NCBI GenBank assembly: GCA_916700875.1 | Contig: CAKAKS010000074.1 | Coordinates: 1,475,732-1,539,731 of the forward strand | DNA length: 64,000 nt | Origin: Sebastes aleutianus | Taxonomy: Eukaryota; Chordata; Actinopteri; Perciformes; Sebastidae | Reading direction: 5' to 3' | Part shown: positions 1-12,560 of the stretch, piece by piece | Layout of the letters: each line of letters starts with the position of its first letter | Position numbering within the stretch: position 1 is the stretch's first letter | The notes under the pieces: generated by a model | Database searches by the model: none | What the model was told of the DNA's origin: nothing | Seen by the model: only the letters and a program-made list of their open reading frames with translations | Translations under genes and position numbers: made by a program

Positions 1-1706
1 TCACATATCAAAGTTTCTTTGTTGTTATATTAGCTCCCAAACGGCCCAAAGAAATGAGCTCAGAGCCCAGGATCAGTTGAGCGTTGCTTTTGACGGGCAG
101 CGGCAGAGGAAATGGAAAGCGAGACCTCCGAGATGGTGGAGGCTGCCAAAGGCTTCTCACCGGGGTTTTCAGTGCTCTGCTGTTGCCAAGTGTTGTGTTT
201 GTAGACCTGTGATTGACAATGGAAGTAATTAAGAAGTGTTAACTCTACACATCTTAGTCCATGAACATGTCACAGTTATTCCAGGGTGTATAAACAGGAT
301 ACATATGCCTGCAGTTTGTCTTGTGTTTGCCTCCGTGCTGCTGTAACATTATCCCAATATCGCCAAATTAAAAGTTCACTAGCAATAAAACAAACAAAAC
401 ATTCTTAATTCAATACAGTACTATACTAAATATGAAGACTTTTGCTACCACAGTCTTACTTGGTCTGGTCCGGCTAAGGCTAGGTATCAGTAGGCCACTT
501 GAGGTATTGACTGAAATAACCCAGTACCTAGTAGTATCAAGACTTTTCCAGTCAAACGATACCTGCATTCCATCCTATTTGTACGCAGATCTAGAAAAAA
601 AATGACTGTTTGTAAGGTTGTGTTCGCAGCCAATCACCGCAATCGTTCTTCGATTTAATACGACGTGTGATTGGCCCATTACCGCCGCAGCTACAACCCA
701 TACAGTCTGTGGTGCGGTGAAGCCGAGATGCCACCAAATACTTTTGAAAGTATGTAACCGCTTTGTGTGTCCTGCCATCTAACGGCGCCGCCATTCCTGC
801 GGTGGCAAGTCGTAGTGACTAACCGTGTTAACTGGTGACTTTCAGGACACTTTCACATGTTGTTTTTGTGATGCCGACCGAAGAGCGGCACTGCCTGCTA
901 TCTTAAAAACTGAAATCCGCAACGGCCTTCAAATGACAGTAATGTTAATGCACCACAGTGGGGACATTTGCAGTGTACAGCAGCAAAGGGGATAATGCAA
1001 AAAACAAGAAGCATCGGTAGAAACAAAAAGCAAGATACAACACGGTGCAAAAAGAAAAACAAAAGTGAAACAAAATATGAACCATTTAACAATATATACA
1101 GTATTGACTTTTAGCAGACTATTTACACAATTGTACAAGTGGAAAAATGATATTGCACATAGAGAATGAATATTGCACAATATGAATTACACCTGAGTAG
1201 TATTGATATTTCACAGTCAGTGTACAGTACAGTGCAGTTATTGTCAGTTGTTGGTGTATGTGGTCTACTGGGAGCAGCGCTGGTTGGGAGTCTGACAGCT
1301 GCAGGAAGGAAAGACCTGCGATAGCGCTCCTTCACACACTCTGGGTGGAGCAGCCTGTCGCTGAAGGCTACAAGTGTCCGACAACATTATGGAAAGGACC
1401 TAAAATGTTTTTCTTTACCTTTCTGGTTTATTTGTGTGAGAAGTCTTATTCTAAAATCTTGCGTCGCATCTACATTGTTGAAATCAGCTAAATATTCAGT
1501 AGAACTGACCCAAATGATTCGCAGCTTCGACCGTTGCTACAGTAATTGACCTCCAGATCAGTATTCAGTATGTAATAATAATAATGTCTAAATCTCAAAA
1601 TAGTCCATGAAATAAGGAATAATCCCACACCATTATTCATTATTCATATTCAACATTAATTATTATTAGTTATTTTCAGATGGATATCACTGTTTGTTGT
1701 GTAGAG

Positions 1707-1708
<2 letters not shown>
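1..1708. other. Gene-free flank with repeat debris
   Basis: No coding region is recognised. About 460-560 and 590-880 have the GTATC-rich, TIR-like texture of decayed hAT-type fish repeats, without clear ends. The rest looks single-copy. Short open frames here have no domain, no splice context and no composition bias, and I treat them as chance. Confidence 0.5.

Positions 1709-1746
<38 letters not shown>
1709..1746. repeat. (GT)n microsatellite
   Basis: About 19 uninterrupted GT dinucleotides. The VCVCVC stretch in an overlapping open frame is an artefact of this tract. Confidence 0.97.
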
Positions 1747-1748
<2 letters not shown>

Positions 1749-1764
1749 AGTCGTGTGGCCGCGT

Positions 1765-1841
1765 TGCAAAGCTTCGAATACCTGCGAATATTTCTCACCG
1801 GAGCTTCGAAGCCCAAAAAATGGTATTCCTGACAGCCCTAA
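1765..1841. mobile_element. hAT-like terminal fragment
   Basis: The block repeats the TTCGAA theme (CTTCGAATACC, GCTTCGAAGCCC) and ends in TGACAGCCCTA, the reverse complement of a hAT-type terminus (TAGGGCTGTCA). No partner terminus is evident upstream, so this is probably a solo end. Family assignment is by motif recognition. Confidence 0.45.
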
Positions 1842-2161
1842 TATTCAGCCATGACATTGAAAATCTTTTAGGTAACACTAAGCTACGCTTTCTGTACGCC
1901 AACACAACAAACTCTGACAACACCGGCACTCCTCTCTCCAAACTCACTCATGTTTCTACCTTTCTTCCGGCAACAAGTCACATGACACAATAACAAAAAG
2001 AAAGCGAAAGGTAAGAAGACCGTTTTATTTCTCTGTAGGGTTCTTTTCATAATCTTATCAGACACTTCTAATAACAATCTGAGCCTGTCAGTGGCAAGAA
2101 CAAACACTTTTAGTGGATCTAAACTAAAGAGTATACAAGCACTCTGGTGTTTTTTTGACAA

Positions 2162-2306
2162 CAGCCGCTGCCGCCATTTTGGACTGAAAACACTTATATT
2201 TATAATATTTTATTGTTTAACACAGGCCATTCCGGTAGGTATTTTTAGGTGGTCATTTTACTGGCGTCCGGTAGTCGCTTTCAGTCCAAAATGGCTGAAG
2301 CGTAGC
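2162..2306. repeat. Short inverted-repeat (hairpin) element
   Basis: A perfect 16-bp inverted repeat, CCATTTTGGACTGAAA at 2174-2189 and its complement at 2279-2294, encloses about 90 bp of AT-rich sequence. Similarity continues weakly outward on both sides. It could be a tiny MITE or the core of a larger one. No coding content. Confidence 0.6.
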
Positions 2307-4340
2307 TTTGCTGCTGGGCGATGATGTTGCAATAGAACGAATACGTAACTTTCACTTTTTAGCAGTATTTGCCTAAAGTGACGGTACCAGGTTGACCCAG
2401 ATGATGACATTACAGCCTGTTTAGCGGCTGCAGGCTGCAGCGTTCTCCCTCAATACTGGACCAATTTCAAAAAGTGCTGTCCCCATTAGTCACTTAGACA
2501 CAAAGACTTGGGAAAATATGGTCCAGGTTGAAAAATATGGAAGTTACCCTTCAAGTGTTGGGGTGCAGTAAAGGTAAGAAGATGATACAATTCTTAGGAC
2601 AGCTTCAAACGTTTCCGTATTGTAGGGAAACTTTCCTCAATTCATTATAATGTGGTTATCTAACTGATAATGTTTTGAGAAGAAATAAGTAAACATTTTG
2701 CTGTTATGGTTGTTTCTTATAGTTCATTTAGTCCTTGTACGTTCAATATGTTGCTATGATGAAGGTTAAACCCTGTTGCTCCTAGTCGCACCGGGGATGT
2801 TACCTCTTCAGTCAAAGGTTTTTCTCTCTGGCTTCGCAGAAGAGGACGTTTGCCTTTCACTCCTTCCACCATCTGCCACTGGCAGCTTTAGCTCCATCTG
2901 CACTGGCACAAACAGCAGCGTCCTGTTTCTGTGCTGTAAAGCAATCCAACAGATTTCCAGCCAAATTACACGTGGTGGAACACAAAAGTAAAAATGCAGA
3001 GGCTGCCAGGCCGTCTCTCAGCGGTGGTGTCATTTGTTTCTGTTAATTATACTAATTTCTCCAAATGATTTATTGATGTGAAAATGCTTCCTCTTCAGAT
3101 AGTTTAAACTATTGTTCTTTTTTTAAAAAGATTGAGTTGATTTGTATTGAACATTTCACTGATGTATTGAGTTGTATTTGTCTATGTGGCACAAAGGCAT
3201 GCGATATCCAGGCATTAGACAAATGTAATGCCCCACTGTTGGCTGGTCCAATTAGTTAATGGAATATTCCCAGCTATATGGGATGTGTGTATTGACTTTA
3301 CTCCATTTTCGCTGGAAAGAATGCTGATTGCACAGATATGATAAACTCTGATCTCATTTGAAGTACCCTGCAGTGTGTTAGGGCTGTCTCCTGCTTCAGT
3401 AAAGTGAACCTTTGAATGTAGTCTGGCATGTGTATAATGGCCACTAAGTATTCTCTCAGATGCACATTTCTGTTGTGAATAATTGCCGCTGACACATGCG
3501 GTGGGAGAGAGCGAGGGGAAGGCATGTGCAACGTGACGCACGGCAAAAAATGTCAACAACAAACATCACGGCTCTCCGGCAACGTCACTGGCCTCTTTCT
3601 CTTTTTTTCTTTTTTACAAAGAGCCTTAAAATAGACCTGTAAGATAATTGATGTCTCGTGCGCATTCCTCTCCTCTGTGAAGCTGCTGCCGTTACGCTGG
3701 CAGACTGATGTTGATATGTTTGATGCTGTCATCTGTGGGCTGCAGCGCTGATAGATTGAGATCAGCCGTCCTCTTTCATAATCCCTGTTCTTTAATGTAG
3801 CAGCCGTTAGCGGCGCACGTCTTTTTTTCTTTCTTTCATGTGGTTATGACTTCCCCCTGGTCACAGATGTAATGAGGAATAATATCTGTGTAGTATGCTG
3901 GCACATATTAAATACTCTGCTAAGGGCTTGAAGGCATTAGTGTTCACACCTCAAATCACGGGCACAATATGCTGTAGAAATTCTGCCACAGGCTTTTATT
4001 ATACAGCAGAAAATTAAAAGGCTATAGCCACTGATATGCTATTAGAGTGACTTATTACCTCTCATTGTGTTCATAGTACATTATAGCTTGGCCTTGATCA
4101 CACTGACGAACGGATCTACAGCATATATAATCAGGTGACTGACGTGTGTGTAGTGATACAGACAATGGCCATCTACTAGGTGAGGACATCTTCCCACCGT
4201 TTAATAAACGGTGTTATCGATTACACCGGATATTTTACACGAAAATATGAAGCTCAATATCTATAGAGCGCTTACTTTGATCTTTAACGGTGGATGGCTG
4301 TGTGTTTGGCCTCTCCGGTAGAGCTTTCGCTGTGGGGCTG
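2307..4340. other. Non-coding block, partly single-copy
   Basis: 2380-2580 resembles dispersed fish repeat. About 2990-4130 shows no repeat signature and has the look of ancestral unique sequence: mixed composition, many TAAT and ATTA cores, no microsatellite. It could hold conserved non-coding elements. No exon with flanking splice sites was recognised. Confidence 0.3.
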
Positions 4341-4359
4341 CAGGTTTCCACTCGGGCTG

Positions 4360-5320
4360 AGGCGATACGCCTATCTCGCGATTCGATACTATCACGATAC
4401 TTGGGTGCTGATTCCATATATATTGCGATTCGATAATACGATTTATTGCAATTTTTGTAAACTTTTTTAACACTAAACCACTCGAAAAAAGTTGAATAAT
4501 ACAATTCCAGGAACAGAAAGTATGAAGTCAAATATATTAGCTATTGTCAGGAATTATTAAATTTTTTCCAGAAACCCAAAAGTCAAAGAATAAAAACATT
4601 TTCCTCACACATTAGTGGTATTTTCTTTTTAATTTATAAGGGACAATTAACATGTTTTATACTTTCCATAGATGTATTTTGTATATACAGTTCCCTTTGT
4701 TAACACCTTATTTTGAAAACCAGACGTAGTCATACATGTACACTTCCTCTAACTCCTTCAAGGTGGTCTCTAGCTCTACCGTCAGCTCCGTTCTCTTTAT
4801 CCATCCATGGTCAGCTCCATCGGGGCCGTTTCAATGCAGAGAACACAAATGTCAGTATCTGGGTGCTCTACAGTCGTAGCGTCGGCCCATTTGACCACGC
4901 AGATAAGAGCGACGGCCGGCTCGACCGCACGTTACCAGCGATACGATAACGTTTCCTGTCCATGACAGAGTTAGCATGCAGCTTTAGCTCTGCTCTGTCT
5001 AACTCTGCTTTTCCTGTCAATGTGTGAAACCCAAAGTGTTTCCATCCTTTACTGGATGTGTAGTGTTTACCACGCTGGATTTAACATGTGAGGGTGCAGG
5101 TCGTATCCTCGAGGAACCTTCCACCGTTCGCTTCGGCTCACAGAGGCTTTGCTTTGGTTATTGAAGCAGATATGACATCACGTCAGGCTATAAAAGCGGT
5201 AACGTCCTTCTACCTCCACATAGACTCACATGAAGCAAATATATCGATTCTGGCATTGAAAAATGAATTTCAAAACCGTAAAAAAATCGCAATACATGGG
5301 TGAATCAATTTTATTCCCTT
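4360..5320. mobile_element. Decayed hAT-type element (GCGATTCGATA ends)
   Basis: The left part repeats CGATTCGATA and CACGATAC motifs typical of non-autonomous hAT ends. The right part carries AAATCGCAATACATGGGTGAATC, which fits an inverted end. The interior has no transposase. Boundaries are approximate and no target duplication was resolved. Confidence 0.35.
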
Positions 5321-5513
5321 TCCTAGTTTCCACCTCGCACCGTGCACACCGGCTGTGACCCCTCCATTTTCCGAGTGATGATTGCCTCATCAGCGTTATG
5401 GTTCCCTTATAGTATTGGGTTTGAATGCAAAGTATTGCCAAATAGGCGCTTTTGCTTTTCACCAAATTTTCCGCCATCGTTTATTCTGTCTACTCTCTCT
5501 AGTCCTGATACTA

Positions 5514-5724
5514 GTGTGTGAAATCTGACTCCTGCTACTCTGTGCTGAGACTCCATATGTTTATAGCGTCCGTTGTCTGACTAGGCATTGATACGTTAAA
5601 TTGAACTAAATGGGTTTTATTTCTATAAAAAAAAGCAAAACAACAGAGTAGGTGGGCAAGTAATGTAATGATGTAGGCCCGAACACCCTGTAACACCGGT
5701 AACACCGACTACCGTGGCAAATAC
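5514..5724 (+). repeat. Dispersed repeat shared with 38360-38603
   Basis: This stretch matches 38360-38603 in the same orientation, with shared blocks TCTGACTCCTGCT, TTTTATTTCT and GTAACACCGACTACCG. The second copy lies inside a complete hAT element (38066-38912), so this one is probably a fragment of the same family. Confidence 0.65.
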
Positions 5725-6748
5725 CAGCTACCTCCAACATGTACAGTATGTTCCACTCCTGAGTGAATGGAAATAACAATCTGTATTCTGTATCTCTAAC
5801 CAAAAGAAAACACAATCCTACCCCTTTCATATTATTGTGAATCTGATCTAATAACCTTGTTATATGCTTGTTGATGTGTTTAATGAAACCTGCAACTGGC
5901 TCTGTAAGGTTTGGGTCTGCACCGACATTGTCAGCATTAGATTTGATTATGGGAGAAGAGAAGAATGCAATGTGAAGGTGAAGAAATGAAGGAAAGCTGC
6001 ACTGAAAGGTTGAAATCAGTGATTTGCCTGGCTGAAGATTGCCTCCAATGGTGATTCACAGTCAACATGCTGGTTTGGTTGAATGACTGCTGGTAAGAGT
6101 TTATTGCCAAATGGTGCCAGACGCCACACAAAACCTAGAGACGATGGTCAGTCACAGACAATCTAAGCAATCCTAACGGTGGCCAACAGTCAGCTCGGTT
6201 TGTTAGAGCTCTGACTGCAGGATCATTAATACGTCTGGTTTCATTTGATTTACCTCAATAAGAAAAACAAATTGAGTGCTCATTCACTCCTGCTCCACGA
6301 TTCACATGACTGAATGTTGATGATTTCATTATCGCAGCATTTATTTAAAGACTCTGCCTGGCAGTTTGTGACGTTTTTCTCTTTGTTTCATAGTTTTTCT
6401 TGAGGTTATTGTGCTGCAGGCGCTCGTGACTACACATGGTTTGCATGTTGTTGTTCTTTGTGTCCTGATATAGACCTACCGTTTACTCACTCTGCTCTGC
6501 TGCTGATGAATCAAACTTAAGTTGTTTTTAGATTGAACATTTTGTGGTCTCAATTATTCAAAATGTCGTTGTGAAGGGTGGACTAGTTGCAGATAATACA
6601 CTTATGCCAGACCGGCTGCATTTTCCATCAGGCGTATGAATAATAGATGATGCATTATGAGTTGTCTGTGAGGCTTGTGATGTGATGTCATATTGTTTTT
6701 ACTGCATTAACATTTTACTGAGCACACCAGAAAGTGGGTCATTGAAAT
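5725..6748. other. Non-coding, no repeat recognised
   Basis: Mixed-composition sequence with no recognisable gene, RNA or repeat. Short open frames lack any domain. It could be unique intronic or intergenic DNA. Confidence 0.35.
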
Positions 6749-6850
6749 TAGGGCTGGGCAATATATCGATATAATATCCATATTGTGATATGAGACTAGA
6801 TATAATGTCCTATATTTTGGATATCGAAATATCGTGATATGGCATAAATG
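6749..6850. mobile_element. hAT-like end (TAGGGCTGGGCAATATATCG)
   Basis: It starts with a TAGGGCTGGGC terminus followed by alternating ATATCGATAT motifs, a form common in degenerate fish hAT ends. The remainder of the element cannot be delimited. Confidence 0.4.
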
Positions 6851-6910
6851 TTGTCTTTTTTAAAGGCTGTTTTAGCTTTTCTATTATTTGTCTTTACCCC
6901 CTTAGTCATT

Positions 6911-7205
6911 ATTATACCCCCGTGACAATGTAATCGGGGTATAAGCGCTTCGCTTGTCCTTCCGTCAGTCCTTTCTTCCGTCCTTCCGTCCGTCCTTCCG
7001 TCCGTCCTTCCGTCCGTCCTTCTGTCCGTTCACGTCTCACACTTTCGTTTCCGGAGTAGAACTCGGACACTATTTAACTTAGGAACTTCATATTTGGTAA
7101 GATGGTTGATAGTGTGGGCTAGTTTTCTTTTCTGGGGGTTAGAAGTCCAGGGTGCCCAAAATTTCTGAAATTTTTCCAAAAGGGAAAAACCTTTAGCCTT
7201 ACTTT
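6911..7205 (+). repeat. Dispersed repeat B, copy 1 (TATACCCCCG start)
   Basis: Starts with a small inverted repeat (TATACCCC / GGGGTATA), then a CCGT/CCTT tract at 6958-7030. After it comes a block shared with 14499-14722 and 47322-48092: TTAACTTAGGAACTTCA, TCTAGTTGTGCC-like sequence, GTTAGAAGTCCAGGGTGCCC and TTTTTCCAAAAGGG. No coding capacity. Three copies in one window show that it is mobile, but its class is unknown to me. Confidence 0.75.
6958..7030. repeat. CCGT/CCTT-rich simple repeat
   Basis: A tract of alternating CCGTCCTT units inside repeat B. A shorter version appears in the copies at 14.5 and 47.3 kb, so it belongs to the family. Confidence 0.85.
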
Positions 7206-8300
7206 ACTGTTGTTCTGTTTTGTTCACCATTGTCCACCATTTCGTTTAATAAAAAGTTGTTGAAAAGGGAAAATAAAGCTTTCTGACCTAACGAGCTTGC
7301 GAGGTTGTTAAAGCTTGTTTGTTAACCGCACAATAAGTTCAAACGGCCTTTAAGCTGCTTTTTCCATTCCAAGCCATTCTCTTTTGACTGTCCATTCCGG
7401 TTTTAAAATGCTGTTAAGTTCAGCGCATGATCCTGTACCAATGTATTCCCAGCTGTGTGACTTGAAGGAGCACCTCAAGCAACAGTGAGAGCAGTTATCC
7501 TCCCAGCACTCCGCCGTAAGGGAGGATAACTGATGACAGCCACTGTACTGTTTCACCCCATTGAAGTGCTGTGCAGCTGAGGACTGCTGCTAGTCCAGAC
7601 ATCCAGCAATGCCAAGCCTAGATGATAAACTAATATTCCTCCAGAGAAAACAGTACAGTGTGTAGTGATAATGTAGTGATAATGCAGTTGTGTTAGCATT
7701 GCATTGTAGTGTTAGCGTGACTGTGATGACAGTTTCCATTGTACTACAGACTAGATAGGGCTCCTTACACTCATTGTAACTGATGACTTACTCTACTGTA
7801 CATTTAAAAGAACAATATCCAAATGGGATGAAAGCTTAAAGCCCCAACCAGACAGTTTTACTTCCTGTTTTTTGGTTACCATTCTTTCTCAAACAGATAA
7901 TGGTGGTGTGGTTAATAGTCAGATGTAATTCATTACCATGGCAACCAGATTGCATCGTTTTCAAACCAGTTAAGATGAAACCAGCCTCGATGATTTACTG
8001 TTTATCAGACCACAAATGAGACAAGAATTAGTGCAACACACTGACTCTCTCTCACTCGCTCTCTTCTTTACCGTCTCCTCCTGGCGAGGCGGCCGTCTAG
8101 CTGCTGCTGGGCTGAACCAAGGAGCCACACCGTCGCACGCCGGTCGCAGCGCACCGTATTACGGATAGACATGTTGCAGAGGTCCGCCGTTTGAAATACT
8201 GTTTCGGGACGTTTTGAAAGTTCACCGTCCACCAGCACCGGCCGTTCTCTCCTCAGCTCCAGCACCGACACCGACACCGCACCGGGCTGAAAGCTGTACA
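7206..8300. other. Non-coding with dispersed repeat sequence
   Basis: From about 7838 the text resembles a fish MITE with a TTAAAGCCCC-type end. Within it, 8036-8085 matches 46557-46612 in reverse complement (a GGAGGAGACGG...GAGAGAGA block about 38 bp long), so this is dispersed rather than unique. 7206-7837 shows nothing recognisable. Confidence 0.4.
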
Positions 8301-9129
8301 CCACAGACGGTTTGCTAAGTACTTACAGTCTTGTGGTTGAAATCTCTGGAAAAAGCGCCAAAAAGTGGATCTTAAAATCTGTTCATACGTTGATAATGTT
8401 AAAGGTAAATTAATAGTGAAGGAAAAGTATAGAAGAAGAAAGTAAAGTAAAATTATGGAACTTTTGCAAAAAATAAAAAAAAAATCCCTTTTCTGACCTT
8501 TACTTTGTGTAGTATTTAAATGCAGATTGAATTTCTTCCCTCAGCCGTTTGTCACATGCTGAGGTCATATGCCGAGGAATCAATAGAAATCCACTAGATG
8601 ACATTAGATGGAGGCTGCTGTGTCCTGGTGTCTCCCTCGGTGGCAGCTGCCATCAAATCATGGACCCACTCAGGGTGGGATCCATTGTTGCATTGCCTCG
8701 TTGGAAGTTAACCAAATAACATTATGCTAATCTGATGCTAATATTTCCTGATTTGTCTTTAAACACTGGTGGTCTGCCTCTGCCTGCACCTTGATGAGCA
8801 ACTTAGCTACTGTCAGAACCATTTGAGCTCCAGCTATACGTACACAGAGAGATGGGACTACGAGGACGGATCAGGCCTGCAGGAGCGATCCGTTCTCATT
8901 CCCAACCCGTCACATAGGGACGCTTGGTCAGGACCGCTTGGCATCACTTCAGTATAGGTTAGGATGTGTTTATGATGGGTTCATTTACTTTCTGAGAAAT
9001 CCCTTATTGATTTGTTTGGGAAGAGGGTTTACTCGTGGGGGAAAAAAACTGAACGGAATAAAGTGGATTTCTATCTTTTGTTGATCATTGTTAAAAAGTA
9101 CGTTAATGTCTATTTCTCTCCTCAGATGT
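8301..9129. other. Non-coding, apparently single-copy
   Basis: No recognised gene, RNA or repeat. About 8520-8720 looks like unique ancestral sequence. The open frame over 8769-8957 has no domain. Confidence 0.3.
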
Positions 9130-9457
9130 TCTCAGAATCATCTTGTAGTTCACGGTTTAGCTGTAACATGACAAAGTTTGTGACGCCGCCGCCATTGTGA
9201 AATCTGGTGAAGGAACGCCAAGTTCTGGACACATGACCGGAGCACAGCCAATAGGAACGCTCTCTCTCTCTGAAATGACCTGTGATTGGTCAAAGTCTCT
9301 CGTCACAGGCTAGATGTTCTAAAGCCTGAAAACAGAGCCATGAGGAGGAGCAGAAGTCTAGTTTTCTCTCAGAACACTTGAATTACAATATGCTGAAAGG
9401 TTATTATGGGATTTTTGCCCAATGACGACAAAAATATACTGACTACTGCAGCTTTAA
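9130..9457. mobile_element. TTAAAGCTGCA-type MITE, right part
   Basis: Ends in CTACTGCAGCTTTAA, the reverse complement of the TTAAAGCTGCA start seen at 41100. It is preceded by a conserved run that includes ATTGGTCAAAGTC and TGAATTACAATATGC. The left end is not clear. Non-coding. Confidence 0.5.
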
Positions 9458-9459
9458 CT

Positions 9460-9985
9460 TAAATTACTGGTCGCATGCAGCGGTAGTGCAATGCTAAGCC
9501 AATGCACAATCAGGTTAAATTTATCATTTATCACCAGCTGCAGTGTACAAGCAAAACAGACAACTTGAGTCCTCAGTTCACCGTCCGGGAGAGTTACTGT
9601 AGCAGCCACGATGCTGCTTGTAGTGTCGTGGACACATGCAGCCACTTTCCCAGTAAAAGTCTCCACCGCATCATTTAGTTTAGCTGCGAGGCTGTCAGCT
9701 GTTCGTCAGCCCTGGCGTAACGATAGCGAGTGTCTGACAGACCATGTGTGACGACAGTGAGTATGAAGTCAGCAGTAACGTTACAGCTGTGTACGTAGTT
9801 GTAGCAGTGTGTGTACGGTTTATTTGTCGGTGAATAAATGCTACAACTCCTCAAGACCGGAGCCAACTTCCTGTATCTTGCAACTCTGACTCAGGCTCAC
9901 TTAAGGTGGGCTGTTAAGGTGGATTAATGAATCGGTCTGAATTCTTAAAGGTGGTTAATGGTTAAACGGTTCATTATTAAAGTCC
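9460..9985. mobile_element. Non-autonomous hAT family copy 1
   Basis: Shares long blocks with the better-bounded element at 24665-25393: CAGTTCACCGTCCGGGAG, GATAGCGAGTGTC, TGTCGGTGAATAAATGCTAC and CTTCCTGTATCT. The right edge has GTTAATGGTTAAACGGTT, the AACCGTTAA terminal theme of that family. No transposase frame. Ends decayed. Confidence 0.65.
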
Positions 9986-10336
9986 CTCTGGTCTCTTCTC
10001 TAAGTTTGTATTCAACATAATACCTTATTATCTCAATGAAATGTACTGAAACAAATATATATGTGACACAGAAAGGCAATTTATTATTTTGGCCGGTAAA
10101 AATATGCTTGGCTGGTGGATTTTATTCATCTACCAGTCCCCTTGGCCGGTGAGTCAAAAAGTTAATTTTGGACAGTGCTTGTGCGTCGGTATCAGACGCC
10201 GCAGGCCGTGACAAAGCGTATTTGATGCTCTGGGAATGAGACCGGGCTGGCAGGAGTGCACCTCAAGTGGTCTACTTAAAACAGGAGTGTGTAAGCCACA
10301 GACCTCATCTCTGGCTTGCACTCCCCCACCTTCTCT
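9986..10336. other. Non-coding, dispersed fragment at 10168-10330
   Basis: 10168-10330 (GTCGGTATCAGACGCC ... CTGGGAATGAGACCGGG) resembles a dispersed fish repeat seen elsewhere in teleost genomes. Nothing coding is recognised. Confidence 0.3.
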
Positions 10337-10382
10337 GACACACACACACACACACACATAGACACACACACATAGACACACC
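10337..10382. repeat. Interrupted (CA)n microsatellite
   Basis: CA repeats interrupted twice by TAGA. The short minus-strand open frame over it is a low-complexity artefact. Confidence 0.95.
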
Positions 10383-11690
10383 TACACTACCTGCTGGCAG
10401 ACTGCCCATATTGCTGTTTGGTACTCTGCTCACAGGGGAAATGATCGTATCTTCCAATAAGACTGAGGGCTCATTTCCATTCCATCATGCATACAGCAAA
10501 CTGAGGCCAGTGTGGGGCTAATATTGTACATTACCTGCCATTAAATATGCTATTTACTTCTGCTCTATATCAATCTTCCTCCCCCAGCAGTCATTGTCTT
10601 TCACAAGTAATTTAATTTAAGCTTAAGTTCATGAGTCATTTTGGAAATACACAAAAGAACTAATGAGTTTTTGTGGCTAAGAATCTGCCGTGTGTCTTCT
10701 CTCTAGAATAGATATTGACTGTTAGACAGTGAAGGACTCATATTACTATAGAAGGCCTGTTGTTTGTATTTATATATTATGAAAAAAAAATTCAATTATG
10801 TGTCCTGTAGTGAGGCTGTGTGTGCTTCCTTGTGTTTGTGTATGTACAGTACTCTATGTACTCTATAATCACCTTGGAGATCTCCTCTGTGCTGTAACAA
10901 GCAGGGGAAGTTTGTCATTTTTTATGCCTGAAAACTATGAAAACAAATGTTTCTTCTTCTTTGCTTTCATGTTCTGCATTCACAATATAAAAATGCCATG
11001 AAGGTTACATTCACAATACATGGCCCCCTTAAAAAATACATGTAATGTTTGAGGACGGGTTCGGGGCTCATATGAGCATGCATGCATTTTTCAAGACGAG
11101 CTCTCAGTGAACGCTCTCATGGTGCATGAGACTCATTTTAATGGCTAGACATACTTATAAAAGCATCATACACAGACTATATGAATAGGATAAGTAAATC
11201 CCCCTCAGGGTATGAGCATAAAGTGGCTACTGATGGCACCACTCAAACTTTATTTGCAGGCTCCTCCAGCTTGGTCAAGTGCTTCATTAAGAACAATTAG
11301 CAGTTGTTTGTGAGCGTGTAGCTGCGCAACAACCAACCAACTAATGGCTGATTGCTGGGTTGTACAACAAGGTACCTTTCCCCTTATTGGCAGTTGAAAA
11401 GCAACGACTAGGGAAAACATACAGTATATCAAACTAGTCTGATGACGACAAGTCCAAAGTCTCAAATCAAATACTCTGCGGCGTACTTACCGGAAATGAC
11501 GATCGCAACATTTCACCGCGGCTCGCTACCCGCCAAAAAAAATTCTTCTTCTTCGGGGTTTTCCGGCAGCTGGCATCCTTTGTGTTGCGTTGCTGCCTCC
11601 TTCAGGTTTTACCCGTCCACTACCCGCCAAAATATCTGCCTGCTTTGTTGATCAAGAATACACAGAAAATGAAAGCAAATGAGTAAACGT
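10383..11690. other. Non-coding, no confident feature
   Basis: Mixed sequence without recognised gene or RNA. Around 11460-11660 is GC-richer and may be repeat-derived. Short frames here are unsupported. Confidence 0.3.
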
Positions 11691-12560
11691 GAAACGTTAT
11701 AACTTACATCTATAAGGTACGTTGTTCAGCACCGCAAAAGCTCCTGCATCATCTGCCACCATTTTCACGTGTTTGAATAGTGGTCGTGGCTCCGCCCCTT
11801 CCGCTACATAGCCAAGATGGCGACAGTTGAGTGTGGAAAGTGTCCAGCGTTCCACACTCAACGATTTGACCGTTTTGAGTACAACATCTGGGTACTTCAA
11901 GAGCACTGCATTGTGCCGTACTTCACAGTGTGAACGCACTTATGCACTCATCAAGTGTAAGTAAGGAAGTACGCAGATTGGAACACACTGATAGACAAGC
12001 GGGTCCGTCCTCTCTCCCTACGTGCTTCAGGCTTCCCTTCATCCAGAGCAAATACTCTACTTTGTGCTGACATTTTTTACTTCTGCAGATATTCCGTATC
12101 ATAGCAACCCGACGCAACCAGACGCAACCAGACGCAACCAGACGCAACCAAAGCATCTCAGCTAAAACACGCTGCGCCTCATCGCCCTTCTCTGTTCTAT
12201 TTATTTAGTTTTAAAACTTTCACCTTTGTCCTTTAAAAATAAACAATTTATGTAATAATAGCCTAACAATAAAGCTTATGTCTATAGCACTTAAATCTGG
12301 ATAAATTAAGTAATTTGCAAAAAAATGGCAATAATGTCACATATCGCTCCGTTGAGCCAGTTATTATCACCGCAGGGGAAATTCCTTATCCACGTCAGCC
12401 TTACGCCGTTGTGTCCAGCGTTGCATACCGTGATATTTCACCGGAAATAGTAATATTGGTAGTGCAATTTGCGTACTGTTGGTTTCATACTAAGGTTTTG
12501 GGACATACTAAAAAATCTCACATACTGTTTTAGCATACTAAATAGTATGTTAGTACTGAT
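11691..12560. mobile_element. Possible Harbinger/MITE debris
   Basis: 11880-11960 and 12440-12560 are built of short inverted AGTATG/CATACT and AGTACTT motifs typical of AT-rich fish MITE ends, around a CpG-bearing interior (GGCTCCGCCCCTTCC). No transposase frame is visible and no target duplication was resolved. Confidence 0.3.
12105..12151 (+). repeat. 10-bp tandem repeat, 4 copies
   Basis: Four perfect copies of GACGCAACCA, preceded by a diverged partial unit. Confidence 0.95.
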